The position numbers were made by a program, and so were the translations under genes. A stretch of DNA of 64,000 nucleotides, taken from Pseudomonas marincola. GTDB lineage: Bacteria; Pseudomonadota; Gammaproteobacteria; Pseudomonadales; Pseudomonadaceae. The stretch is from the NCBI RefSeq assembly GCF_900116605.1, contig NZ_FPBC01000018.1, positions 1 through 64,000 on the forward strand, written 5' to 3'. Below are positions 45,643-54,503 of the stretch, one piece after another (the first letter of the stretch is position 1; each line of letters starts with the position of its first letter). The notes beneath the pieces were generated by a model that was not told the origin of the DNA, did no database searches, and worked only from the letters and a program-made list of their open reading frames with translations.

Positions 45643-47487
45643 ATGTCCGTAAAAGCGCAACAGCAATCTCGTTTGAAAGAATTGATCAGCCGTGGTCGTG
45701 AGCAGGGTTACCTGACTTACGCGGAGGTCAATGACCACCTGCCGGAAGATATTTCCGATCCGGAACAGGTGGAAGACATCATCCGCATGATTAACGACAT
45801 GGGGATCAACGTATTCGAGAGTGCTCCGGATGCTGACGCCCTGTTGTTGGCGGAAGCGGATACCGATGAAGCTGCAGCAGAAGAAGCCGCAGCAGCACTC
45901 GCAGCCGTTGAGACCGATATCGGTCGCACCACCGACCCGGTGCGCATGTACATGCGGGAAATGGGTACTGTCGAATTGCTTACCCGCGAAGGCGAGATCG
46001 AAATCGCTAAACGCATAGAGGAAGGCATCCGGGAAGTCATGGGCGCTATCGCTCATTTTCCTGGCACCGTCGAGAGTATTCTTGCCGAATACAACCGCGT
46101 TACCACCGAAGGTGGACGTCTGGTCGAAGTCTTGAATGGCTATATCGACCCGGACGATGGCATCGCGCCTGCCGCAGAAGCTCCAGCACCCATCCCTGCG
46201 AAGGAAGGTGCGGCTGATGACGACAATGACGATGACGACGCAGACGATAGCGAAGACGAAGAAGAAGGCGATGGCGGCCCGGATCCGGAAGAGGCACTGC
46301 GCCGCTTCACGGCTATCGGCGAGCAACTCGACATTGCCAAGCAAGCGCTGAAAAAGCATGGCCGTGGCAGTAAGCAGGCGAACGCCGAGCTGAAAGAACT
46401 GGCTACGCTGTTCATGCCGATCAAGCTCGTGCCCAAGCAATACGAAGCACTGGTTGTTCGTCTGCGTGGTGCGCTTGACCGTTTGCGCGGCCAAGAGCGC
46501 GCAATCATGCAAATCTGCGTCCGTGATGCTCGCATGCCTCGTACAGATTTCCTGCGCCTGTTCCCAGGCAATGAAATTGACGAGACCTGGGCAGCCGGAC
46601 TGGCCAAAGGCAAGGCGAAGTACGCCGAAGCCATTGGCGAGCGCGAAGCTGATATTCAGCGTTGCCAACAGAAGCTGATTGCCCTGCAGGAAGAGTGTGA
46701 ACTCACCCTGGCCGAGATCAAGGACATCAACCGTCGCATGTCGATCGGTGAAGCCAAGGCTCGTCGCGCCAAGAAAGAAATGGTCGAGGCCAACCTGCGT
46801 CTGGTTATCTCGATCGCCAAGAAGTACACCAACCGTGGCTTGCAGTTCCTCGACCTGATCCAGGAAGGCAACATCGGTTTGATGAAAGCGGTAGACAAGT
46901 TCGAATACCGCCGCGGTTACAAGTTTTCGACCTACGCCACTTGGTGGATTCGTCAGGCGATCACTCGCTCCATTGCTGACCAGGCGCGGACTATCCGTAT
47001 CCCTGTGCACATGATCGAGACGATCAACAAGCTCAACCGTATCTCGCGCCAGATGTTGCAAGAGATGGGTCGTGAACCGACGCCGGAAGAGCTGGGCGAA
47101 CGCATGGAAATGCCTGAGGACAAAATCCGCAAGGTATTGAAGATCGCTAAAGAGCCGATCTCCATGGAAACACCGATTGGTGACGACGAAGATTCGCATC
47201 TGGGCGATTTCATTGAAGACGCCACCATGCAATCGCCAATTGATGTGGCGACCGTGGAAAGTCTCAAAGAAGCCACCCGCGAAGTACTCGCCGGCCTCAC
47301 AGCACGTGAAGCCAAGGTACTGCGCATGCGTTTCGGCATCGACATGAATACCGACCACACCCTTGAGGAAGTTGGTAAGCAGTTCGATGTAACGCGTGAG
47401 CGTATTCGTCAGATCGAAGCCAAGGCGCTGCGCAAGTTGCGTCACCCGACGAGAAGCGAGCACCTGCGCTCCTTCCTCGACGAGTAA
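45643..47487 (+). CDS. rpoD: RNA polymerase primary sigma factor RpoD (sigma-70)
   Basis: Housekeeping sigma factor, 614 residues. Region 1.1 (1-80), an acidic non-conserved stretch (about 185-215, mostly Asp/Glu), region 2 with the LQFLDLIQEGNIGLMKAVDKFEYRRGYKFSTYA core split by DNA-melting aromatics, region 3 and region 4 (VTRERIRQIEAKALRKLRHP, the -35-reading helix) are intact. Nearly identical to other Pseudomonas RpoD outside the acidic insert. A hairpin terminator follows. Confidence 0.98.
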   Translation: MSVKAQQQSRLKELISRGREQGYLTYAEVNDHLPEDISDPEQVEDIIRMINDMGINVFESAPDADALLLAEADTDEAAAEEAAAALAAVETDIGRTTDPVRMYMREMGTVELLTREGEIEIAKRIEEGIREVMGAIAHFPGTVESILAEYNRVTTEGGRLVEVLNGYIDPDDGIAPAAEAPAPIPAKEGAADDDNDDDDADDSEDEEEGDGGPDPEEALRRFTAIGEQLDIAKQALKKHGRGSKQANAELKELATLFMPIKLVPKQYEALVVRLRGALDRLRGQERAIMQICVRDARMPRTDFLRLFPGNEIDETWAAGLAKGKAKYAEAIGEREADIQRCQQKLIALQEECELTLAEIKDINRRMSIGEAKARRAKKEMVEANLRLVISIAKKYTNRGLQFLDLIQEGNIGLMKAVDKFEYRRGYKFSTYATWWIRQAITRSIADQARTIRIPVHMIETINKLNRISRQMLQEMGREPTPEELGERMEMPEDKIRKVLKIAKEPISMETPIGDDEDSHLGDFIEDATMQSPIDVATVESLKEATREVLAGLTAREAKVLRMRFGIDMNTDHTLEEVGKQFDVTRERIRQIEAKALRKLRHPTRSEHLRSFLDE

Positions 47488-47508
47488 GGCTTAGCCGCAT
47501 CATCTATC

Positions 47509-47539
47509 AGCCCTCCGGCCTCAAAACCGGGGGGCTTTT
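47509..47539 (+). terminator. rpoD terminator
   Basis: AGCCCTCCGG pairs with CCGGGGGGCT (one mismatch), then TTTT. Ends the rpsU-dnaG-rpoD operon 22 bp past the rpoD stop. Confidence 0.85.
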
Positions 47540-47581
47540 AGTTTCTGGTGTGCAACTGCGCAATCCGGCTAAGATCAAGCT

Positions 47582-50500
47582 ATGCCCACGCAGAATGAGA
47601 ACCGCATGCCGCGAATTGCCGCTGCCATTCTTTTGTACTTGGCGTGCTCTGTAGCGCAGCCCTGGACGCCCCTCGCTCTGGCCGCGAATGATGCATCGGC
47701 CACACAAGCACCTTTGCAAGAAGGATCGACTGCTGGGCGGGTTTTCTCGGGAGAGCCTGACGCAGGGGTGCCTGCCACAGGTTTGCCTGCCACAGGGTCG
47801 CCTGCCGCAGGAATGCCTGCCACAGACCATACACAGCAGGATGCATTGGCGAAGTTGGGCCTCACGGCACAAGAAATGGCCTGGCTTAGGCAACATCCCA
47901 CGCTGCGGCTTGGCACCGATCCAAGCTGGCCGCCTTTCGAGTTTACCGGCGCGAACAACAGCTACCTTGGCCTGTCCGCGGAATACGTGCGCCTGATCGA
48001 GCAACGCCTGAATATAAAGCTGGAGCACGTTGAGCCAGGCAACTGGAGCGCCGTGCTTGAGCAAGCTAAAAACGCCAAGATCGACTTGCTGCCTGGCGTT
48101 ATGGCAACACCCGATCGCATCAAGACGCTGGCCTTTACCCGCCCCTATCTCGACTTTCCAATCGTAATTCTCGCTCGCGAGGACGGCCCACACCCCGACA
48201 GCATCCGCGCGCTTTACGGGTTAAAAGTAGCGGTCGTTAAAAACTACGCGCCCGATGAGTTGCTACGCCAGCAACATCCCGACCTCAACCTGTTACAAGT
48301 GCCCAGTGTTAACGCTGGCCTGCAAGCGCTGGCTACAGGCCGGGCCGACGTTCTGATCAGTGACATCGCATCAAGTACCTGGAGCCTGCATCAGCAGAAA
48401 ATCGACAACCTGATCATCAGCGGCGAAACGCCCTATCGCTACCAACTGGCGATGGCGGTACCAAAACAGAATGCGATTTTCGTCGAGATACTCGACAAGC
48501 TTTTTGCCAGCCTGACCCCAGGCGAGCAGATCGCCCTTCAGGAACCCTGGGTCGGCGGCAAGCTGCAATACAACAACACCTGGCAAACACTGCTGGATTA
48601 CGGCCTGCCAGCCCTGCTCATATTGCTGGCGATTCTGGCGCTGACGCTAATGATAAACCGGCGCATGAGCGGGGAGATTGCACGGCGGACCACGCTTGAA
48701 CACGAACTGCGCTGCAGCGAGGCGCATTACCGCCGGCTGGTTGAAAACCTCTCCGCCGTGACCTGGGAGGCGGCCATTGGCGAGACGGCCTATCGCTACG
48801 TCTCGCCGCACGCTGAAAAGCTACTGGGCTACTCACTGGAGCAATGGCGCCAAGCAGACTTCTGGCCCCTCAAACTGCACCCGCAAGACCATCAACAGAC
48901 CACTCAAACCCGCCGGACAGAGACTGCGGCCGGCCGAGACCACACACTCGAATACCGAATGATTGCCGCCGATGGCCAAACCGTGTGGATTCGAGAAATC
49001 GTCACCATCGACACCGCACAAGAGCAGCCAACCTTACGCGGCCTGATGATCGATATCAGCGAAGCCAAACATATCGAACAGGCCAAACGCACCTCCGAAC
49101 TCAAGTTCTCGCTGGTATTCCAGAACTGCCCGGACGTGATGATCATCAGCCAGCGCGAGGATGGTCGCATCATTGATGCCAACTACGCCTTCGAGCAGCA
49201 GACGGGAATATCGCGCAGCGAGGCACTGGGCAAAACCGCAACCGAGATGAACCTCTGGAGCCTGCCCAACACCGGCCCGGAATTAATCCGCCGGTTGAAC
49301 AACGGTGAAAGCCTGAGCAACATCGAAATGCCCTTCCAGCTCCGTAACGGCAACAAGCTCACCGGCTTGCTCTCGGTGCAGGCATTTCAGCTCGACGAGG
49401 TGCCGGTGCTCATCGCCATCGTACGCGACATCACCCAACTCAAGCGCACTCAAAAACAGCTGCAAACCTCGGAAGAGAAATTCGCCAAGGCCTTCCACGC
49501 CTCCCCCGACGGCATGCTCATCACCCGCCTCGAAGATGGCCTGCTGATAGACGCCAACCTGGGTTTTGAACAAATCACCGGCTACAACCGCGAAGTCCTC
49601 AGCCATAAAACCACCGTGGAACTTGGCCTCTGGGCGAAACCCACAGACCGCGACAAACTGATCGAACAGATCAAGACCGTCGGCAGCGTACGCCGGCAAA
49701 CATCACGCATCCGCCATCGCAATGGCAACCTGTGCATCTGTGAGATTTCCGCGCAAATGATCCAGATCGGTGAGCAGAGTTGCCTGCTGAGCATTATTCG
49801 CGACATCACCGAACGCGAGAGCATGCAGGCTAAATTGCAACTGGCCGCCACTGTGTTTGAAAGCACGATTGAAGGTGTGGTCATCACCGACACCCAGCAG
49901 CGCATCACCGCCATCAACCATGCATTCAGCGAAATCACTGGCTACAGCGAAGCCCAAGCTCTGGGCCAAACGCCACGTATTCTGGCCTCCGGCCAACATG
50001 ACCGCGAGTTCTTCAGCGAGATGTGGCAGCGCCTGAATGAACATGGCCATTGGCAAGGCGAGGTATGGAACCGGCGCCTGAATAACGAAAGTTTCCCAGC
50101 TTGGCTGACCATAAACGAGGTGCGCGACAATGAGAGCAACCTGAGCCATTACGTTGGCGTGATAGCAGACATCACACCACTGAAACAGGCTCAGGCGCGT
50201 CTCGATTATCAGGCCCACCACGACCCGCTCACCGGCTTACCCAACCGGCTGCTATTTGAAACGCGCCTCAGCGCCGCCTTGCGTGACGCTCAGGCAGATA
50301 ACCAAAACGGCGCCGTTTTGTTCCTCGACCTCGACCGCTTCAAACACATCAACGACAGCCTCGGTCATCCTGTCGGCGACCAGTTACTCGTCGTCATAGC
50401 CGAGCGCCTCAAGGAACAACTGCGCGACCTCGACACCGTGTCACGATTGGGCGGCGATGAGTTCATCATCTTGCTGCCCGGCCTCAACAACAGCCATGAT

Positions 50501-51529
50501 GCCGAAATCATCGCCAACAAACTGCTCGCCTGCTTCACCGAGCCATTCAATATTCATGATCACACGTTCTACATCAGCGCCAGCATCGGCATCAGCCTCT
50601 ACCCCGTAGACGGCGAAGACGTCGCCACAATCGTCAAAAACGCCGATGCCGCGATGTACCAGTCCAAAGCCAAAGGGCGCAATCGCGTAGAGCGCTACAC
50701 CGTCGACCTGACCTCGAAATCCAGTGCGCGCATCAACCTGGAAACCGATTTGCGCCAGGCACTGGAACGAAACGAACTGGTGCTGCACTACCAACCAAAG
50801 CTCGACCTCGCCAGCCAAACCGTAATCGGCGCAGAAGCGCTGGTGCGCTGGAATCACCCCGAATACGGCACGATGCTCCCAGACCGTTTCATTCCGCTGG
50901 CCGAGGACACCGGGCTCATTCTGCCTCTGGGCGAATGGGTTCTGAATGAAGCCTGCCGGCAGTTGCATGAATGGCGACAGACCCACGCAGAATTCGGCCC
51001 GCTTTCGGTTAACTTATCCAGCCTGCAATTGCACCAGCCGCACCTGACAGAAACGATCAGCACCCTGCTTGAACGCTACCAGTTGCCCGCAAACCTGCTG
51101 CAACTGGAGATCACCGAAACCTTCATCATGAACCGCACCGAAGGCGCTTTGCGCGCCCTGCACAAGCTCAAGAAACTAGGCGTGCAACTGGCCATAGATG
51201 ACTTCGGCACCGGCTACTCCTCACTCAGCTACTTGAAGCAGTTGCCGCTTGACGTGCTAAAAATCGACAAATCATTCGTCAGCGGCCTCCCCGCCGACCT
51301 CAGCGACGCCGCCATCAGCCGCGCCATCATCACCCTCGGCCGCAACCTCAACCTGACCGTCGTCGCCGAAGGCGTAGAGACCGACGCACAGGTGCAATTC
51401 CTCACCTCAGAAGGCTGCGAGCAAATACAAGGCTACATCGTCAGCCCCGCACTAACTGCTGGACAATTCGCAGATAAATTCCTTCATCCGCGCTCCACCC
51501 TTGGCACCACAGGAAAGGCACCGGTATAA
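47582..51529 (+). CDS. rmcA: RmcA-type multidomain c-di-GMP regulator (SBP-PAS4-GGDEF-EAL)
   Basis: 1315-residue sensor for c-di-GMP turnover. Domains in order: signal peptide (to about 35), a low-complexity linker with four tandem xPATG pentapeptides (about 63-82), an SBP_bac_3/venus-flytrap domain (about 95-325), a transmembrane helix (about 339-360), four PAS domains (starting near 377, 504, 629 and 752), GGDEF with intact GGDEF motif at 957-961 and EAL with EAL at 1085-1087. This order and the place beside rpoD match P. aeruginosa RmcA, which senses redox/phenazines and acts mainly as a phosphodiesterase. The 15-bp DNA repeats in the linker may vary in number. Confidence 0.93.
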   Translation: MPTQNENRMPRIAAAILLYLACSVAQPWTPLALAANDASATQAPLQEGSTAGRVFSGEPDAGVPATGLPATGSPAAGMPATDHTQQDALAKLGLTAQEMAWLRQHPTLRLGTDPSWPPFEFTGANNSYLGLSAEYVRLIEQRLNIKLEHVEPGNWSAVLEQAKNAKIDLLPGVMATPDRIKTLAFTRPYLDFPIVILAREDGPHPDSIRALYGLKVAVVKNYAPDELLRQQHPDLNLLQVPSVNAGLQALATGRADVLISDIASSTWSLHQQKIDNLIISGETPYRYQLAMAVPKQNAIFVEILDKLFASLTPGEQIALQEPWVGGKLQYNNTWQTLLDYGLPALLILLAILALTLMINRRMSGEIARRTTLEHELRCSEAHYRRLVENLSAVTWEAAIGETAYRYVSPHAEKLLGYSLEQWRQADFWPLKLHPQDHQQTTQTRRTETAAGRDHTLEYRMIAADGQTVWIREIVTIDTAQEQPTLRGLMIDISEAKHIEQAKRTSELKFSLVFQNCPDVMIISQREDGRIIDANYAFEQQTGISRSEALGKTATEMNLWSLPNTGPELIRRLNNGESLSNIEMPFQLRNGNKLTGLLSVQAFQLDEVPVLIAIVRDITQLKRTQKQLQTSEEKFAKAFHASPDGMLITRLEDGLLIDANLGFEQITGYNREVLSHKTTVELGLWAKPTDRDKLIEQIKTVGSVRRQTSRIRHRNGNLCICEISAQMIQIGEQSCLLSIIRDITERESMQAKLQLAATVFESTIEGVVITDTQQRITAINHAFSEITGYSEAQALGQTPRILASGQHDREFFSEMWQRLNEHGHWQGEVWNRRLNNESFPAWLTINEVRDNESNLSHYVGVIADITPLKQAQARLDYQAHHDPLTGLPNRLLFETRLSAALRDAQADNQNGAVLFLDLDRFKHINDSLGHPVGDQLLVVIAERLKEQLRDLDTVSRLGGDEFIILLPGLNNSHDAEIIANKLLACFTEPFNIHDHTFYISASIGISLYPVDGEDVATIVKNADAAMYQSKAKGRNRVERYTVDLTSKSSARINLETDLRQALERNELVLHYQPKLDLASQTVIGAEALVRWNHPEYGTMLPDRFIPLAEDTGLILPLGEWVLNEACRQLHEWRQTHAEFGPLSVNLSSLQLHQPHLTETISTLLERYQLPANLLQLEITETFIMNRTEGALRALHKLKKLGVQLAIDDFGTGYSSLSYLKQLPLDVLKIDKSFVSGLPADLSDAAISRAIITLGRNLNLTVVAEGVETDAQVQFLTSEGCEQIQGYIVSPALTAGQFADKFLHPRSTLGTTGKAPV
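47769..47828 (+). repeat. 15-bp tandem repeat in rmcA linker
   Basis: Four successive copies of a 15-bp unit (TGCCTGCCACAGG plus two variable bases) encode (V/L/S/M)PATG/(PAAG) pentapeptides between the signal peptide and the solute-binding domain. In-frame, so slippage would alter linker length without breaking the gene. Confidence 0.8.
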
Positions 51530-51530
51530 T
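51501..51530 (+). promoter_or_regulatory. tRNA promoter embedded in the rmcA 3' end
   Basis: TTGGCA (51501-51506), 18-bp spacer, then TATAAT (51525-51530). The -10 overlaps the rmcA stop codon (TAA 51527-51529). A start about 7 bases downstream would lead directly into the tRNA at 51545. Confidence 0.65.
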
Positions 51531-51544
51531 CCGCACGCTTCTGA

Positions 51545-51621
51545 GGGCCCATAGCTCAGTTGGTTAGAGCAGAGGACTCATAATCCTTTGGTCCACGGTT
51601 CGAGTCCGTGTGGGCCCACCA
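51545..51621 (+). tRNA. tRNA with CAT anticodon (Ile2 or elongator Met)
   Basis: 77-base cloverleaf with encoded CCA: acceptor GGGCCCA/TGGGCCC, D arm with TAGCTCAGTTGGTTAGAGC, anticodon loop CTCATAA (anticodon CAT at 51579-51581), T arm GGTTCGAGTCC. CAT can be tRNA-Ile2 (lysidine-modified) or elongator tRNA-Met. The GGACTCATAATCC stem resembles bacterial Ile2 tRNAs more, but sequence alone does not settle it. It is the insertion site of the adjacent element. Confidence 0.95.
51603..51621 (+). other. probable attL within the tRNA 3' end
   Basis: A tyrosine-recombinase gene starts 126 bp downstream of a tRNA in the same direction, the usual layout of tRNA-integrating elements whose core is the T-arm/acceptor 3' end. 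The matching attR copy is not in the window. Confidence 0.5.
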
Positions 51622-51626
51622 CCTTG

Positions 51627-51651
51627 AAAGCCGCGCACTGCGCGGCTTTTT
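51627..51651 (+). terminator. terminator after the tRNA
   Basis: AAAGCCGCGC-ACT-GCGCGGCTTTTT: 10-bp perfect stem plus T-run, 5 bases past the tRNA CCA end. It insulates the integrase gene from tRNA transcription. Confidence 0.9.
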
Positions 51652-51694
51652 CATGTCTGCTGGAAAAACGACCAGAACAGTCCTATAGTCCAAA

Positions 51695-51721
51695 GGTACA
51701 GATTCGGTACAGTGCCGGTAC
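51695..51721 (+). repeat. helically phased GGTAC(AG) direct repeats before the integrase gene
   Basis: GGTACAG at 51695-51701 and 51706-51712, and GGTAC at 51717-51721, each 11 bp apart so all lie on one DNA face. Positioned between the tRNA and the integrase start, where arm-type integrase or Xis sites are expected. Confidence 0.6.
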
Positions 51722-51747
51722 GACGGCTTATCTTTGGAGCATGAATA

Positions 51748-52809
51748 ATGGCCACCATCGTCAAAACAGAAGCAGGTACCTGGAAAGCTCTGATACGCAA
51801 AACGGGCTGGCCAACCAGCATTAAGACATTTCGCACAAAGCGAGATGCAGAGGATTGGGCTCGTCGTACCGAAGATGAAATGGTCAGGGGGGTTTACATC
51901 CAGCGCAGCGGCTCCGAGCGCATGACCTTGGAAATGGCGCTCAAACGCTATCTAAAAGAAGTTAGCCCAACCAAGGAATCAGCCACCCAAAAAGCCGAAG
52001 CCTCCAAGGCGAAGCAGTTGATCAGCCACCTGGGCAAATATTCCATGGCCGCCCTCTCGGCCGAGATCATCGCCAGCTACCGAGATACCCGCCTAGCGAC
52101 AATGACCAACCGTGGTAAGCCAACCAGCAATAACACCGTACGGCTGGAGCTTGCACTGCTCAGCCACCTGTTCACAGTGGCGATTCAAGAATGGGGACTT
52201 GGCCTCAGCTTCAACCCAGTACTGAATATACGTAAGCCAAGCCCCGGAGAAGGCCGCAATCGCCGTTTATCTGCCGAGGAGGAAAGGCGCCTACTCACAG
52301 CAGTTCGCAACCATAGCAATCCCATGCTCGGCTGGATTGTATGTCTTGCTCTAGAAACGGGTATGCGTTCTTCCGAAATAATATCCCTGCGCAGATATCA
52401 GATAGACATAAAAAAACGCGTGGCACGCTTATCAACTACAAAAAATGATACTGCCCGAACCGTACCGCTTAGCAAGTTGGCGACTGAGACTTTCCAAGTA
52501 GCATTGAGCAACCCAGTACGACCAATCGACTGCGATCTCATTTTCTTTGGTGAACCTGGAAGAAACGGCAAACGAAGCCCTTACGCTTTCACCAAAACAT
52601 GGGGCCAGCTGAAGAAAAAACTTGGGATGTCAGACTTGCACTTCCATGACTTGCGCCACGAGGCTGTCAGCAGACTGGTTGAAGGCGGCCTATCAGATCA
52701 AGAGGTCTCAGCTATAAGCGGGCACAAGTCGATGCAGATGCTCAAGCGCTATACCCATCTGCGCGCAGAGGATCTAGTCAGCAAACTAGACACCCTGCGT
52801 GACAGATAA
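51748..52809 (+). CDS. tyrosine recombinase/integrase
   Basis: Site-specific recombinase, 353 residues. N-terminal arm-binding segment (about 1-60), core-binding SAM-like domain (about 60-165) and catalytic domain with the full set R207 (GMRSSEI), H300 and R303 (HDLRH), H326 (GHKS) and nucleophile Y335 (KRYTHL). Active by sequence. GGAG lies 8 bases before the ATG at 51748. Its position right after the tRNA gene marks it as the integrase of the inserted element. Confidence 0.95.
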   Translation: MATIVKTEAGTWKALIRKTGWPTSIKTFRTKRDAEDWARRTEDEMVRGVYIQRSGSERMTLEMALKRYLKEVSPTKESATQKAEASKAKQLISHLGKYSMAALSAEIIASYRDTRLATMTNRGKPTSNNTVRLELALLSHLFTVAIQEWGLGLSFNPVLNIRKPSPGEGRNRRLSAEEERRLLTAVRNHSNPMLGWIVCLALETGMRSSEIISLRRYQIDIKKRVARLSTTKNDTARTVPLSKLATETFQVALSNPVRPIDCDLIFFGEPGRNGKRSPYAFTKTWGQLKKKLGMSDLHFHDLRHEAVSRLVEGGLSDQEVSAISGHKSMQMLKRYTHLRAEDLVSKLDTLRDR

Positions 52810-52820
52810 TGCTTTGCACA

Positions 52821-53534
52821 TTAGTAAACGGTGGCCTCAGCTATCATCCGAGCATCGCTTTCAGATAAACCCCTCCTCTTCATTTCTTCAACATACTTCT
52901 GTCGTAATAACTGCACAGAGGCTCCGTTATAGGTCCTCTTCCTGACAACACCTTGAAGCCAAGGAACGACCCCCCGTCTGATTTTTCGCCCACGCAAGGC
53001 TTTAGCCAAAATCTCGACGAGCTCTAAAGCCAGGGGTTCACTGAGCGCCCCCAATATGTCTATAACATCTGATCGGTCCACTTCACTCAAAGGCAGAGTT
53101 TGAATCCGCTTATTAAAATCTGATGTATCTTCTGTAGGTTGTAGGCACGACACTATCTTGTCATCCCCTCCATGGCCGAGGCTTGACACCCTCCCCCCTG
53201 ACAAGCCCATCATTTTGCTAGCTCGCTTTGACGTAGCATGGGGGGCTGACACAACATCTAGCCCCTGAGTTTTAAAGACTAATTGGTAAGTGTTGGATGT
53301 TTGCCTGCCATTATCTTGGAAGCGGGGTGTAACTCGTATAATCCCAATCGCTTCCAGCTCTCGTAATACTCTTTGCACCGTTCGCTCAGAATAGCCAACC
53401 ATTGCAGCAATAGTGCTCACTTTCGGCCAGCACTGACTTTTTTTATCTGATCGAAACGCTAGAGCCAGCACAATAATTTTAGTCTGTGGGGAGAAAGATA
53501 ACCCCCAAACCTCACCCATCAATTTAATTGACAT
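52821..53534 (-). CDS. winged-helix protein, replication-initiator-like
   Basis: 237 residues. The N-terminal half (about 15-85) is a winged helix-turn-helix of the Rep O/HTH_36 type (CWPKVSTIAAMVGYSERTVQRVLRELE with the following wing). A polar linker and a helical C-terminal part (about 140-237) follow. Comparable proteins in small integrative elements and phages bind origins or regulate. It reads leftwards, with its stop 11 bp from the integrase stop (convergent). Replication role is inference. Confidence 0.7.
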   Translation of the reverse strand: MSIKLMGEVWGLSFSPQTKIIVLALAFRSDKKSQCWPKVSTIAAMVGYSERTVQRVLRELEAIGIIRVTPRFQDNGRQTSNTYQLVFKTQGLDVVSAPHATSKRASKMMGLSGGRVSSLGHGGDDKIVSCLQPTEDTSDFNKRIQTLPLSEVDRSDVIDILGALSEPLALELVEILAKALRGRKIRRGVVPWLQGVVRKRTYNGASVQLLRQKYVEEMKRRGLSESDARMIAEATVY

Positions 53535-53540
53535 CGCGAC

Positions 53541-53759
53541 TCAGGCCTCATCAAGAAAACGGGCAACTTCAGACGCTTTGTAGAGCACGCGGCGGCCGAT
53601 TTTCACTCTGGCTGGAGCAAGTTTCATTGCGAGCTCACTTTCACCGGATAACGTTCTACGAAGCCCCTCAGGCTGGCGATCTATCAATTGGGCTAACTGT
53701 TCCAGGGTCAACATGAATGTTCCGTAGATTGCCCAAATCTTTTTTTCAGTCTCGCTCAT
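53541..53759 (-). CDS. AlpA/Xis-type helix-turn-helix protein
   Basis: 72-residue small DNA-binding protein (MSETEKKIWAIYGTF...). The C-terminal VKIGRRVLYKASEVARFLDEA segment is the 'wing' of excisionase/AlpA or MerR-like HTH_17 domains, seen in element directionality factors. The ATG at 53759 has GAGGAG spaced 6-8 bases. It lies directly upstream of the winged-helix gene on the same strand, so the two are likely co-transcribed from the operator-rich interval to its right. Confidence 0.7.
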   Translation of the reverse strand: MSETEKKIWAIYGTFMLTLEQLAQLIDRQPEGLRRTLSGESELAMKLAPARVKIGRRVLYKASEVARFLDEA

Positions 53760-53833
53760 AGATATAACTCCTCTTTCGGGATGACGACATGTCATTCCCT
53801 ATCGAAGAGGCTATAGATCGGAATATCATTTTT

Positions 53834-53950
53834 GGGGGCTAATTAGGCGATTTCGACGCCTATTTGAAATCGTCCGAAAATTTAGGGCCAAGGCGACGTC
53901 GCGGGGAATTAACGACCCTATCAGTCACAAAAACCGCCTAATTATCGCCC
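53834..53950. promoter_or_regulatory. inverted operator-like repeats in the divergent xis/mobI-like promoter region
   Basis: GGGGGCTAATTAGGCGATTT (53834-53853) and its reverse complement at 53931-53950 agree at 17 of 20 positions. Between them is a perfect 10-bp palindrome GCGACGTCGC (53893-53902). The interval separates two divergently read genes, so it probably holds both promoters and binding sites for the element's regulator. Confidence 0.65.
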
Positions 53951-54005
53951 AAAATCACAAATTGAACGTGCAAGCTGAACTCACCACCCCAACTAGGAGC
54001 CGGTG

Positions 54006-54503
54006 ATGAGCAACAATCATGAACCCCACAACCCAGTCCAACTGCTCGATGAAAAATACAACGCTCTTGTATGTCTGGCTGAGGACTTATCAAGAGCATT
54101 CGATAAAGCGGCGATGAAACTGGTTCGCCAAAACGGAAGGACTCACATCCCAGCCAAGCTCCGCGTCAGGCGCAACGCGGGGCCAAATGCAGCTTCTTTT
54201 GAGTGGCAGAAAGTTTATTACCAAAGGGGTAGTAATGGCGGAAAGGGGACCGCGCGAAACTCAACGATTGTCAAAGGTGGACGATCCCATCATTATCCAA
54301 AGTCGGCCTTCACCTTCCTTAGCTCCGACATAAAGGGGCTCGTCTGGACGGTTGAAAAAATGATGGTGCCAATACGGCAAGCCTGTAGTGAGATTCTACA
54401 GACACGCCGCACACTACTAACCACAATCAATCGCGCAGATCGCGCAATCTCAGACTTTGAACAGCGTTTGTCGGACCACAGTAAATCAATTCGCGAACGA
54501 TAA
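54006..54503 (+). CDS. MobI-like conjugative transfer protein (tentative)
   Basis: 165 residues, basic. The central pattern (LRVRR...FEWQKVYYQRG...KGG..HHYPKSAF) followed by a helical C-terminus recalls MobI(A/C) auxiliary transfer proteins of integrative elements; this is remembered pattern, not a search. The ATG at 54006 has AGGAG six bases upstream; a GTG one codon earlier is too close to that site. It is divergent from the Xis-type gene. If correct, the element is mobilizable. Confidence 0.45.
   Translation: MSNNHEPHNPVQLLDEKYNALVCLAEDLSRAFDKAAMKLVRQNGRTHIPAKLRVRRNAGPNAASFEWQKVYYQRGSNGGKGTARNSTIVKGGRSHHYPKSAFTFLSSDIKGLVWTVEKMMVPIRQACSEILQTRRTLLTTINRADRAISDFEQRLSDHSKSIRER

Noticed and set aside
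45472..47463. Antisense open frame of 663 codons over dnaG end and rpoD
   Set aside because: It lies opposite the well-conserved rpoD reading frame and is explained by codon bias of that gene; no family resemblance.
51545..51621. Firm tRNA-Met assignment
   Set aside because: CAT anticodon serves both elongator Met and Ile2; identity needs lysidine determinants or a trained model.
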